A DNA stretch of 64,000 nucleotides, from contig JAOTON010000210.1 in assembly GCA_034440635.1 (NCBI GenBank), positions 682,001 through 746,000 on the forward strand, read 5' to 3'. The notes beneath the pieces were generated by a model. It searched no databases, was not told the DNA's origin, and saw nothing but the letters and a program-made list of their open reading frames with translations. Origin of the DNA: Lepas anatifera. Lineage: Eukaryota > Arthropoda > Thecostraca > Lepadidae. A program made the translations under genes and the position numbers. Below are positions 46,223 through 57,430 of this stretch, piece after piece (position 1 is the first letter of the stretch; the number at the start of each line of letters is the position of its first letter).

Positions 46223-47398
46223 ACCAGGGGGTCTGCCCCCCCCACTTTTTGACCAGCAATTTCCTGATCTCAATCAAAATGGGAGAAAAACGGAAATTTG
46301 TATAACCAGCCGCTGCGGAAGGCAACGAGGACCTCAAATTCGAACAGTTTTTGGTACTAACGTGGAAAATTTGTTGTCAGCATCAGGTTGAAGTTTGGCT
46401 GGCCCCCTCGCTTTTTTACCGGTGGTGACGTTTATGTATGCTACCATCACAATAATAAATAAAAAGACGAAGCACTTCACACCGCCACACCAGCAACCAG
46501 TCTTACGTACTTTGACTACACCGTGTCCCGTCTAATCCACGAACGAGCTCTAAGCGCTCACAACTGACCGCAAGTGAAATGAGAGTATCATACAATCTCG
46601 CGACACTGGCTGGGGTCTGGGCTTCCGGTCGGATAGAGCAAGATGTTTGATTGGTTGTAGGCCAGCGTTCATCTCCAGCGTTGTGATTAGTTGATGCTGA
46701 GGTTGCTTTGCCGAGATTTCCCGTAACTATGTGCTTTGTTTCGTCTTCGCACGATGGAGGAGACAGCCACGGATGGAAATTGTGTAACACAATTTTTGTG
46801 GACTGCCGATTTGGCACCAGCAATAAAACTACATTATTATTATAGGGTGGCATTCTGTCTTATTTTCATTAGGTGAGTTTTCATTTGTTGCAGTTTAAGT
46901 AATCTCCTGTCTTTTTCACTGGGGGGCCAATTTCCGGGCACTGGGGGGGGCATTTCGGCCGACGGGGGCAAATGCCCCCCAGTTAACATGTTAAAAAATG
47001 GCCTGATACAGGGGGTGCCAAGGGGGCTCGAGTCCCCCGCAATGCCAGAGTGTCTATAGTTAATGCACAGCCGAAGGCTGATCCGAGGCAATGGCGGGGA
47101 GGCTCAAGCTGCCTGCTCTTCTCCCTCCCTCAAATGAAGTCCTGGATCCGCCTCTGTCATCGGCCGTCGGCGGCCGATTTGGAATCACTCACCTTGATTA
47201 CAGGCAGTGCCAGAGCGGGCCGCGGACATCCTGCGCCGGAGGCGGTGTCGCGGGCGGGTGTTTTGGTTCAGAGCCGGGAGATCCCGGATGTAGGCGTCAG
47301 CTGATCTGCCAGCTGGCCACTGCACCGGTGTTGTTCTCCGCTGAGCTCACCCCCGCAACGCGCTCCGAGCGAGAGTGGTAGCGAACGAGGGGCCTGTT

Positions 47399-47623
47399 CA
47401 TTGGCGGACGCAGGGGGAGGGGGGCATTCCGGCCATGGCCCCCAAAGCGCTGGAGGGGGGCCAAACTATCTTTGGCCCCCACAAACGCCGCAGAAATTTT
47501 TGAAAGAAGGTGTTTACACTAGGTGTGTAGAGCAAAAAATTTTCGCTCCCACCCCCCCTCCCAGGAGAGGCAGACATGGGTTTTGCCTCCCCAAAAAAAA
47601 ACTCGGGTCTGCGTCCGCCCCTG
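47399..47623. mobile_element. 225-bp hAT-type MITE
   Basis: The left tip is CATTGGCGGACGCAGGGGG and the right tip, reverse-complemented, is CAGGGGCGGACGCAGACC. The 8-mer GGCCTGTT is repeated exactly on both sides (47391-47398, 47624-47631). Internal ACACTAGGTGTGTAGAGCAA resembles 50494-50514 (ACACTAGGTCCGTGGAGCAA). Confidence 0.85.
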
Positions 47624-47836
47624 GGCCTGTTGATCGGGAAACCAGGAAAACAGCCTGATGTCAGCCCAGGAAATCGGGCAGAGGTCTGCGTCGGACACGT
47701 AATCGAGAGGGAATTATGCAGCAACAGGGTGGAATGGGACGATATGGGATGGCATTGTCCAGCCTGTATTCGGAACGAGTTAAGGCTGGAGACTTTACTC
47801 TGAGAAAATAAAAGATGCAAAGTGTGGGACTGGGGA

Positions 47837-47993
47837 AAGTGGCGGATCCAAGGCTTCATTGGGGGGGGCTAAGGGGCTTGAGCCTCCCCCAACATTGTCT
47901 CAGATCAGCCTTCGCCTATGTATTTATTTTAGGCAATCTGACATTTCGGGGGGAGTGGGGCTTGAGTCCCTTACCCCCTTGTATTCGCCACTG
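47837..47993. mobile_element. 157-bp hAT-type MITE
   Basis: AGTGGCGGATCCAAGG on the left and, reverse-complemented, CAGTGGCGAATACAAGGGGG on the right form inverted tips. The flanks actgggga and aactggga agree apart from a one-base shift. Confidence 0.6.
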
Positions 47994-48639
47994 AACTGGG
48001 ACCACAAGTTGGATCAAGTTGGACACATTTTTGGAAATGGAATGGACAAGGCAGACTCAAGTGGAACATCATGGGATGGATGGGAAGATATCGTGCTATT
48101 CTGACATCTAAAATAGATTTGAGTGGAGTTTCCGTATAAAGTAATCGGATAGGTCATTGGGTATTATCTTGTCGATCTGAAGAGCTCGTTACGGGGTTTG
48201 CCCAAATAAGATGGGGATTTTCTGCCGACCAGATCCTTGTTCCGCCAGCTCTTGTCATGGGTATAATTCTTACATCAGGATGTGGAAGGCCTCTTCAAAA
48301 AGTATCCGATCTTAATAATTCGTGCGTGAACTAGAAAAGTTGGGGAGATGCAGCGTAGCTTGGCATGTGTGCAATACTAGAGTGAGTGTGATTTTCTTGC
48401 GTTACCTCTGATTTTCAACCATATTATCCAATCATCGCCTGGAGGTCCTATCGGACCTCGGACCTCGTTGTTTTGCCAATACTTCTGAGCCGATTTAAAT
48501 GAGACATGCGTTGCTTTGCAGGCCTCTAGGGTGATCAATTTTACCGAAGGCGTAAGAATGTCCAGAATATTGGGGGCCCAGGGGGCATTTTGAAGTAATT
48601 TCTTCCAGTCAACGCCATAGGGTTAATGGTTAAGAATCA

Positions 48640-48690
48640 TGAAAATTGGGGGGCCATGGCCCCCTGGCCCACCCCGTTCCTACGCCTATG
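48640..48690. mobile_element. Orphan hAT-type right tip
   Basis: GGGGGGCCATGGCCCCCTGG followed by CCCCGTTCCTACGCCTATG repeats the terminal phrase of the elements ending at 3773 and 34423. No left partner was found. The following 8-mer aatttgac would be the expected duplication. Confidence 0.4.
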
Positions 48691-49059
48691 AATTTGACAA
48701 CTTATGACAAAGTGTGTGAATTTGACAACTTATGACCAAAAATTGTCATTAGATCAACGAGTTGTGACCTCATTTCTAAAACCATGTAAGACGAGTATGT
48801 TCTTCTAAATGAGGCTGACAAAGTCAGGGTGTAACTCGGCTTCTAGAACAGCTAGATCAAGCTTATAAAATCATTCGAAAGCTCTTGAAAATAAAATTTG
48901 CATGTCGTTATTCAATTTCAGGTCAAGTCAATTCAAAGTAACCACAGGTCACCGAAGGTTACGGTTTTCAACATTATATACATATGACACATAGACACAT
49001 GTGTCTATAATTTCCTAACAAAATCAGATACAGCCTTAAATCTGACATCACAGTAATGC

Positions 49060-49433
49060 ACATGGCCCAATAATTTGAATGGCATGCAAAATGACCTTGA
49101 AAGGTCATTAGTTGACCTTAAAGGGTCATGCTGCGTGTCATTGGAATCCTTGGATCAATACGACCACATTTATTTCTTTTGTTCTAGGTCTCATGGTTCC
49201 CGCCGTATAAGGGATTTTCTAGATGGGTCTAAATTTGACCCAGTTTGGTCCACTATGACATCAAGGGTCAACGGATATGGTTCAAACTCGGCTCTAGAGT
49301 AAAAGACGGTAAGGCACTTTTTGTGCCGTTTCAATTTGTCTGTATCACGTACGGTGTCCGAGATCTAGGGGGTCCGATCGAACCCTCCAGGTGGTTGGTT
49401 TGGTGTGTACAAAAGAGAGCAGGCGGTGCCGGG
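49060..49433. mobile_element. Partial AGGTCA-type TTAA element, right end
   Basis: AATGACCTTGAAAGGTCATTAG and TTGACCTTAAAGGGTCATG lie at 49088-49130. The right end reads GGCGGTGCCGGGTTAA, with TTAA at 49434-49437. AGGTCA-related sequence may begin as early as about 48760. No left tip is visible. Confidence 0.45.
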
Positions 49434-50219
49434 TTAAGAATGCTGCTGAAAAGGATCAAATTTCGGTCAACGCCCAAAGTGCGACGGGCCAGCCGCGCGC
49501 GTCCTAAGCCAGCCGTTCTGGAGTGCTGCCTCCGACAGCAGTGAGCCCTTGCACTGGCGGATGCAAGGGGGCCAAGGGGGCGTGGCCCCCAACAAAGCAT
49601 AAAATAGTATATTTTGTCCTCTTAAGGACCAAATTTTGGCCATTTTACTTCATACTATGTTTTTGCGTTTTTGTATTTGTATTTTGTATTTATTCATGTA
49701 AATGAACAACAGGTATAGCCCACTAATAGCTCAAGTCAAGCAAGTATAACAAAGACATGGTAGGGGAAAGTGGGGGGTCTCGGACACCGTAACGATGGTG
49801 CGAGTTTTCGATGACTTAATGAGCTTTTTTCCTTCCAATTTTGGCTGTAGAGATACTTCAGACATTTATCTATCACTGTGCAAGCAGCTATGTGTCTGCT
49901 ATTATCATATTAAAATTCACGTTAAGTTTAGAAAAAAGTAGCAAAAGTCCATTTCGCCCCACCTAATGGGTTAACATGGCCACTCCATGGGGAAAGATGG
50001 ACAAGATGAACAAAGTGAACGAACCAGGCCTTGAAGATTTCCATCTGCATCCACCCACTAGGCGGCTGTCGTCCGCCGCGGGAAGGGGGCATTTTCTTAC
50101 TTTTTCCGTCAAAGGGTCAAAGGGAGTCATGACATTTTTGCACATTTAATGACGGATGATTTAAGTATCAAGGGCTGTCGTAGCACTGTACAAAGGTTGA
50201 TCTAGGATCGCTGATCAGG

Positions 50220-50650
50220 GGCGGGGCACCTTACCGGGGGGCGCCATCCGGGCCAGGGGCGGGCGCGCAACCAGGGGGTGGGGGGGCAGCGGGCCCGGGC
50301 CCCCAAACGCTTTGGTTCCAAAGTGCCACCCCCATCCATGTGGGGCGCCGAAGGCGCTCATCGATGGGAACATGAGCCTTCACCTGACTTTTAGAGGCAG
50401 TGCTACGCTGACTGCCGCCCCTGCACCCAACATGCCGCTTCCCTACGCTGACTTTACTGCCCCTGCACCCAACACGCCGCTCCCTAAAAAATTACACTAG
50501 GTCCGTGGAGCAAAAAATTCACCGCTCTCACCATGATGCGAAAATTGGCCGCCCTTTGGGTGAACATGTGCGTGCCGCCCCCTCCACCGGCCTGCTGACC
50601 CTTCTCGTCAGCCACCCCCCCCAAAATAAAAATTCTGGGAGCGCGCCTAC
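50220..50650. repeat. G/C-run-rich repeat related to hAT MITEs
   Basis: Starts CAGGGGCGGGGCACC and contains long G and C runs plus ACACTAGGTCCGTGGAGCAA, shared with the MITE at 47399. Probably a larger or rearranged relative. Ends not resolved. Confidence 0.4.
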
Positions 50651-50830
50651 CAGAGGGTGCCACTTTTGGAACGCAAAACTTATCAGGTGGGCGCAAAATC
50701 CTCTACTTAGGCCCAAGAGTATCCCTCCCCCGCTCCTGAGGGGAGGGGTTGGAAGCGACACTTTAGGGGGCCCATCAATCTCTCAGGGGGCACCGTGGCC
50801 ATTTCAGGGGGCGCTGAAGGTCGAGGGGTA
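50650..50830. repeat. GGGGGCGCC module, copy 2
   Basis: Second copy of the module at 30030-30240: CCACTTTTGGA, TATCAGGTGGGCGC, AAATCCTC and CATTTCAGGGGGCGCTGAAGG appear in the same order. Confidence 0.45.
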
Positions 50831-50849
50831 CACCTGCACCTGGATGACC

Positions 50850-51780
50850 CCCAAATGTAATTATATGTTCTCCAGCATTTCGGGCCCTGTGTCCCCAACC
50901 CCCAAACCATTAGCCAAATCTGCCTCCGCTCAGGTGTATCGCTGGACCCCAAAACCCTTGATAAATTTATTTATTTAAGCTTATATTATATAAAATTAAA
51001 TATACTCTTGTGCGGGGTAACATAGACACCACGTCTACCTTGCCCCACGCGAGGTGTCCGTCTTACCCCACTTTGCTCTTCCTAAACAAACTTGGACATG
51101 AATCAGACGCCATTGCGATTACACAGTCAGCGACCGCGGTGAACAAAATGTAACATCTTGAAGAGCCTTATTACGTAATATCAATAAGGTATCTATAGAA
51201 ACATCCATGCAATGACCTAACGAATTCGATTGTGAAAAAAACACATGAGTTGCAATTTTTACTTTTATGAAAATTGTATAAAACCTAGAGAGCTTACCGG
51301 ACCCAACGTTGCTCTGCGACCGACGCGCGCTAAAAGGAAGCGTATTACACGCTTTTCCCCGTCGTGGCGCTGTCAGTTCGTCCCAAACAGGGTGTGTCCG
51401 TCTTACCCACGGTGTCCGTGACCCCCCACTTTCTCCTATTTACAATGAAATGGTAGAAATCATACCCGTGGCATTCCGAAATAGGCAACAAAGTCACGCG
51501 CTCGCCCTAAGTCTTGGTGTCATTAAAACATTGTAGAAATGACATCATTATGGCATAAAGCCTCTACAATACGATACAAAGGGTTCGGCTCCCCAACTGC
51601 GAGCGATTGATGTCCAGAGATGGCATGTTCTCCAGTATTTTAGGGGCGCTATCGACCTTTTAACATCCGTACTGGAGAGGGGTCTGGCACTAGCTCTTAC
51701 TGGGAAGCCTGGTAGGCCCCCCAAATATCTCAAAAACCAAAAGAAGTAGAAAAGTGCCGGATGGGTGGTGGGTGGGGCTA
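50850..51780. other. Anonymous sequence
   Basis: No supported gene or repeat. GTGTCCGTCTTACCC recurs at 51054-51068 and 51394-51408, and GGTGTC(C)G phrases also occur at 49780, a minor dispersed similarity. Confidence 0.3.
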
Positions 51781-51789
51781 TGGTGATCT

Positions 51790-52440
51790 AATTTCAATGG
51801 TGATCAAATTTATGGTGATCGAATTTTCATTGACCCAGGTCAATATCTTTAAGGTCAAACGAGGTCATAAAGGTCAAATATTGATCATGCTGGTTACCTG
51901 TTGGGAAATGCTGTGTTATGTGGGAAATTGACGGGAATGAACTAAAGGGGGCCCAGGATCATAGAGGGAAGGCATCAGAGAATCTTTCCTACAATTTTGA
52001 GGCCATGGTCATTCATGTTCATTGACCTATAAGCTCATAATATGGTATATTACCCATAATGTACACTATGACCAGCACTATAGTAGCTGTTCGGCGGGAA
52101 ATGAGGATTGACCTTTCCCAGTGACCTTTAACCTTGAACTTTGATTTTGACCTTTATATAGAAGTACCTTAACTATGACGTCATAGCATTATATACTTCA
52201 AACCGGCTAACGCCATTTGACCGGGAGTACTGGGGTCAATGACCTTGAAAGTGTCTATATGACCTTGACCTGTGACTTTTGACCTTAACCTTGACCTTCA
52301 TGTGAGGTGACTGACATACCATCCCGGTTATATGGCGTTATGACATCACCACTCGGGTCTCCAATGCAAGTGAACTGGTCTGACCGCGCGATTGTAGCGA
52401 TCTCAAAATGCAGGTCTGACTTTGAAAGCCTATAAGTCAT
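51790..52440. repeat. AGGTCA/TGACCT-dense tract without defined ends
   Basis: Dense half-site-like motifs such as AAGGTCAAACGAGGTCATAA and the run TGACCTTGACCTGTGACTTT (52260-52279), followed by more TTGACCTT units. Same composition as the TTAA elements, but no tips were found. Confidence 0.5.
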
Positions 52441-53340
52441 ACCATTGCCGACCAATTTTCAAACACTTTTCACCAATCGAAGCGCCGCTGAACTTTCTCA
52501 ACTATTTCAAAGTATAATTTTTCGGATATCAGCAGTTCTCCGGCCACTTTGGAGAAACAGGTGGGGGGGGGCTCCGAAGCTCTCCTCCTGCAGTGCACGA
52601 GTTAATATATTCATGATATTCCTCGAAAACTTTTCATTCGTTGTAAGCAGCAGTGTAATGAAAGACCACCCGTGGTTCGCTTCCCCTCCTCACCACACCT
52701 CTCTAAGGCACGCTTTTGACAGGGTAAAGAGTTCAATCATACGGTGAGGCTATTTATTTTGAATGAGGTCAATCCTTGAATTGCCGTCAGCATGCCCTCT
52801 CCCTGTTCTTTGTTCTAGCCACACCTCTGACAAATATTCTGTCCACTTTTCTCACCACTAAATACCATACGATGAATCTACGCTAAATTTATGTCTAGGA
52901 AAACCGAATTTCAAAACAGGTTGTAGGTTACTGCGCCATTTTCCAGCAGTGCGCCTTCAGGGCGTTCCAAAAAGAATGTCATTTGTTAATCGATCATAAT
53001 AAGCTATAAATGTAATTTTGCTGGTATATATCTCAAATGAAAGAAATTTTTGGGAAATGAATGGTAATGCATATTTTGTTGATTGTTATATTCTGATTAC
53101 CTCTAATAGTCTTCAAAAATAGTTAATATAAAAATATGGCTTATTTTGCGGTCATTGAAAATTTACGCAAACAATAATAATCGCATTACGTGACAAGTAT
53201 GAGGCCAACGAGACTGCAAACATCACCTCATCACTGTTATATGTACATACATCACACCCCACACACACAGTGCCTGCCAAAATAAGTCCTAAAAACCCCT
53301 CACCCCTCCCATTCTGTCAAGCTCGAGCCCAAGCAAGCAT
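52441..53340. other. Anonymous AT-rich sequence
   Basis: Nothing recognisable. The ORF at 52445-52747 has no motif. Confidence 0.35.
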
Positions 53341-53344
53341 TTAA

Positions 53345-53790
53345 AGGGAATGTGCCACCTTTATTACGTGATTTTAACTGAGAAAGCCAAGTTGTAAAGC
53401 ATGCCGTAAAACCCGGCATTCAATATATCATTTGTCTTGAAACTCATAATTTCTGTGGAGAAACGCTACAAATCTACCTAAAATGTACCCCAAATGTACC
53501 TCAGCCAGGCGGCCACAGTTGTCATCTGCTGGTGTGATGACAGCGCTGACGTCATGGTGAGTAAACATCCAATTGAAGTCCTTGAAGCGTTTTAATATAG
53601 TAGTAGTTTTCGGACCATGACGTCTTCCACAGACAGATATTTATTTTCCATCCTAAAGGAACATTTTAGAAATCTTACTATTGAGCTCATTGTACATTTT
53701 CAGAGAAATCATGGACGATGTCATGATTTTCGCGTAAAATACCCTTAGTTACACTAAATTCCTGGATTCGACCAAGGTGCCACATTCCCT
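53345..53790. mobile_element. 0.45-kb TTAA element, intact
   Basis: The tips AGGGAATGTGCCACCTTT and, reverse-complemented, AGGGAATGTGGCACCTTG are flanked by TTAA (53341-53344, 53791-53794). It is collinear with 44730-45177 and nearly the same length. Confidence 0.85.
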
Positions 53791-53794
53791 TTAA

Positions 53795-55011
53795 GACGGG
53801 ATAAATTATTTAATGCCAATAAGACATGTTTTACCCAAATAATGTCCAACAAATCATCATCACCATGAAACTTTGTTCGAGGAACTTGAAATATGTTTAG
53901 TCCCTTTCTGAACCTTTCTAAAAGGGTATTCTGTCTGAAGCACCCTGGAACAGTTCGTGAAATTATTAGGCCTACCAAAGGGTGTGTGTTAAACCGTTAT
54001 ACACAGCAATCCTGCTTTATATCTCCGTCATACAGCCTGCACTGTGTTGTTACTGGTATATCAGATATCGGTAGTAAATACGGGCTCCCCAGTCTCCTCT
54101 CAATTGGTCCATGACCCAGATATCATATTTAGATGGAAAAATAGTGTTATCTGACGGATGTGCGTCCTGGCCGTATTATCCCACATGTACCGGTCGCCGT
54201 TGGGACTGTACAGTTGCACCGTAAGCCATAGGCGGATCCAGGGGTCAGCAAGAAACGGTGCACCACCCCCTCCCTCTCCCTCACCGGAGACCAATCATAA
54301 GCACTCCTAAAATAAGCCCCAGCACCACCCCACCCTCCGAAACGTGCCCAGCTCTCCCTCAAACGCTGTTTCTCAACATATTCTTCCCCTTCCCATTGGG
54401 AGGGGTTGCGCCCGTTTCGCACCCATAGCACGATGCTCCTCGGTAGCGCCTAATAAGCCACGCCGCACCGGTAAGAGTTGGCACCGCCTGGCACAAGTGG
54501 AGCACCCTCATCACAAATCCTGAGTCTGTCTAGACTAAAATCGCACAGGTGGATGTGTGACACTTCCAACGTGCTGGGCCAATCAGACGGATCTTTACTT
54601 TTCTACCCTACTGCTCCAGATATATCTTCATAACTGAGCTAAAACCGTAACGGGGCGCAGTTATTGATCTGTGGACATTCTTTGAACATGATTAATCACA
54701 AAATCAGTGCCCGACTCAATGGGTTTGTGTGTTGCTACCCCATGATCTCGTGCGGTGCCGACGGTGTTTTATGAGATGATACCCGCCGCCCAGCCTCCTG
54801 GAGAGGGAATCACTTCTGATCGCACCAGCTACAGACCACTCTGGGCCTTGTATCACGCATGCTGTTTTTTTCACCCACAGGAGACATCATTGATAGGGCC
54901 GTCGTTACTGACACACCCCACAGGGGAACATCGCCTCGAATCTGTTGACGATTTTATGTTCTACTCACGAGATTTGCCACCCGGCGTTGCAGTCCCTCGT
55001 CAATAATCTGA
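53795..55011. other. Anonymous sequence with one hAT-type tip
   Basis: CATAGGCGGATCCAGGGG at 54228-54245 looks like a left tip of the small hAT-type family, but no right partner was identified. The remainder is unassigned. Confidence 0.35.
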
Positions 55012-55079
55012 GAAAAGAACAGGGGCGCAAGTTTCCATATATTTGGGGGCTCGAGCCCCCCCCAATGTTCGGAGAAGCC

Positions 55080-55750
55080 CCCTCAATGACCCGACGAGCC
55101 CCCCAATCCCAAGTTGCGGGCCCCTGCGGACACAGCCGGGCCCCTGCCACGATTGCTGGCCCCAGTGGTCTACTTGGGCTAGCTTTGGCTGCGGCCAGGC
55201 TCCCTAGCATGCTTGCGGGCCCCTGTGGGCCACCCTTAACCTCGGCGTCCGCGACCGGGCCCCTAATGATATTTTCAGGCCCACTTTGACTGCAGCCGGG
55301 TCCCTAATTCCGGCAGTCTCCTGTCATCCAACCGGGCCCTCTGTGATCCACCCGGGCCACCTGTGGACTTCAACCGGGCCCCCTGTAATCCACCCGGGCC
55401 CCCTGTGACTGCAGCCGGGTCCCCTGTGATCTATCCGTTCCCCTGTGATTGCAAACCGGGCCCCTCTGTGATCCATTCCGCACTCCTGTGACTGCAACCG
55501 GGCCCCTGTGATCCAGCCGGGCCCAATGTAATCCACCCAGGCCCCCTGTGACTGCAACCGGGCCCCCTGTCATCCACCCGGGCTCCCTGTGACTGCAACC
55601 GGGCCATCTATGATTCAACCTGGGCCTCTGTGACTGTAACCGGGCCCTCTGTGATCCACCCGGCCCCCCTGTGACTGCAACCGGGCCCCCTGTGATCCAC
55701 CCGGGCTCCCTGTGATTACAACCGGGCCCCCTATCATCCACCCGGCCCCT
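55080..55750. repeat. CCGGGCCCC minisatellite, array C
   Basis: Alternating units of about 20 bp, such as CCGGGCCCCCTGTGATCCAC and CCGGGCCCCCTGTGACTGCA, give a higher-order period near 40 bp. The first 200 bp are more diverged. The array stops abruptly at the AGGTCA element at 55755. Confidence 0.85.
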
Positions 55751-55754
55751 ATGA

Positions 55755-56565
55755 CACGCGCATTGACGGGGGGCGGGTACCTGCCCCCCTCGGGTTTTTC
55801 GGAGATAGCAGAAAAACGACGGCGCGTAGCGCCGCCGTACTTGGCATACCTTTTCCCACATCATTTTTACAACTTCTGCGAAAATTTTAAGGTTAGGTCA
55901 TCTTAGGTCAGGTCACCAGTACAGGTCAAGTGACCCGACCTCAAAAAAAGTTTAAGATAGCATAAGTCGGAGCAGGGTGAACTTATCCGATTGAAATTCA
56001 TACCACATAATGGCCTCACCGAGTTCTCTAAAATATGTTCCGGTATTTTTTATATCGATGACCTAAGGTCAGGTACGAGGCATGACCTCTCCATTGGAAA
56101 TACATGGGAAAAATTGTTTTTTACGGAATAACTCAGTAACGGATGGTGATAGAGCATTTATTTTAGCTGCATTAGACTCGCCTGGGCTTTGCAGTTCTAA
56201 TGATATGTATTTTATATAATTTGACCCTGACCTGACCTCAGGTCAGGTCAAATCCTTGATTTGACCTAGCAAGGTCAAATTATATATCATTCGTTTCGGC
56301 TTGCTGAGAGGATTCATATAGTTCAAGTCGTTTTGCTCTATCTTGACTTGTTCAGATGTAATGGCCAAAAAACTGAATTTACATGTTATCCCTATGACGG
56401 CTGTTTTTGACCTCTCGTGACCTTAAATGTGACCTGACAAAAAATGGTTCAAATGTTTTCGATGGAGAAGTGGATGGGCAGCCCAACGCCGTTTACCGTT
56501 TTTCGCTACCTACCGTGGTTCTCGAGATCTTAGGGGGGCGGGTACCCGCCCCCATCAATGCGAAG
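55755..56565. mobile_element. AGGTCA-rich element inserted in a GGGCCC array
   Basis: The left tip CACGCGCATTGACGGGGGG and the reverse-complemented right tip CTTCGCATTGATGGGGGCG are inverted repeats, each followed by GCGGGTACC. A GACGGCGC/GCGCCGCC hairpin is at 55818-55838. The body has TGACCTGACCTCAGGTCAGG (56228-56247, extending palindromically to 56250) and the everted pair TGACCT-agca-AGGTCA (56262-56277). It interrupts a GGGCCC array that resumes at about 56600. The TTAA flank is not preserved. Confidence 0.75.
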
Positions 56566-56599
56566 GTGGCTCAGACCAACAACATAGGTGGTCTGGGCT

Positions 56600-56850
56600 T
56601 TTTGTAGTGTGCCTGGGTCCTGTGTGGTCCGCCCGGGCCCCTGTGGTCTGCCCGGGCCCCTTGTGGGCGGTCTGGGCTTCTCTTAGTCTGTCCGGGCCCT
56701 CTTTGGTCTGTCTGGGCCCTTAGTGGCCTGCCCGGGCCCCCTGTGGTATGCCCAGGCCCCCTGTGGTCTACCCGGCCCCCTGTGGTCTACCCGTCCCCCT
56801 GCAATTTGCGCGGGCTCCTATGGTTTGTCCGTGTCCCTGTGGTCTGCAAG
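56600..56850. repeat. CCGGGCCCC minisatellite, array D
   Basis: Units like GTGGTCTGCCCGGGCCCCT at about 19-20 bp spacing. These are closer to arrays E and F than to array C, although only the AGGTCA element separates C from D. Confidence 0.8.
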
Positions 56851-56867
56851 GAACCACAGCACTATTG

Positions 56868-57014
56868 GATCCAGGGGGGGGGCAAACGGGGCAATCCCCC
56901 AAAGCCCCCGATTTTGCCGATTTTTACGGATTTTCTTCAAACAAAAACCATATGTTCTTCACGATTTGGGGCCCCGTTGCCCCCTCCCCCACCATCGGCC
57001 TGAATCCGCCCCTA
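56868..57014. mobile_element. Small hAT-type MITE-like element
   Basis: TTGGATCCAGGGGGGGGGCA on the left and GAATCCGCCCCTAA on the right are inverted tips with matching G/C runs inside (CAAACGGGGCAA versus CCCCGTTGCCCC). The left tip lacks the usual CAGTGGC start. Confidence 0.5.
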
Positions 57015-57430
57015 ACTCCACTCCTCCCACTTCGCTGTATCAGGGAACCCGTGCTATAATTTCAGGCTCCCTCTGGACTACCCAGGCCTCCTGTGGCTCT
57101 AGCTGGGCTCCTTGCCTTGCTTACGACCCCCCGTAGTTCACCACCCCCCACCGTGCGCAGCCGGGCCCCTTCCGATGAGTACTGGTTTAATAAATTGGCA
57201 TGTTTGCTATTTTGGCATCTCTCCATCGGCACTACTTTTCTTCATTGATATATTTCTAGGCATTTTTGTCAGAAATGTGCATGAAGTTTTCCATTTTTGT
57301 TAGTTCTAGTGGAATTTTAAATACTGACAAATTTAAAACTCTTAAATTTGTCTGTCAAAACGTGTATCACATCTTTTCGTCAAATCTGGGTCAAATAATG
57401 TGCGTCCTGCGGCGAATGGTAGCCTCTTAA

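Larger units (their letters stand above)
44282..47156. mobile_element. hAT-like element with nested TTAA element
   Basis: The left tip is CAGTGGCAGATACAGGGC and the right tip, reverse-complemented, is CAGAGGCGGATCCAGGAC. The flanking 8-mers are ccatcagc (44274-44281) and tcatcggc (47157-47164), 6 of 8 identical. The interior is collinear with 19855-21146 except for a TTAA element (44730-45177) and an extra block of about 0.95 kb (roughly 45262-46222). The last 160 bp could instead be a separate small element related to 47837-47993 (GCCGAAGGCTGATC-GAGGCAATG in inverse orientation). Confidence 0.55.

Noticed and set aside
55370..55864. 164-codon minus-strand ORF with GPGW-like repeats
   Set aside because: Translation of the CCGGGCCCC array running into an AGGTCA element; composition only.
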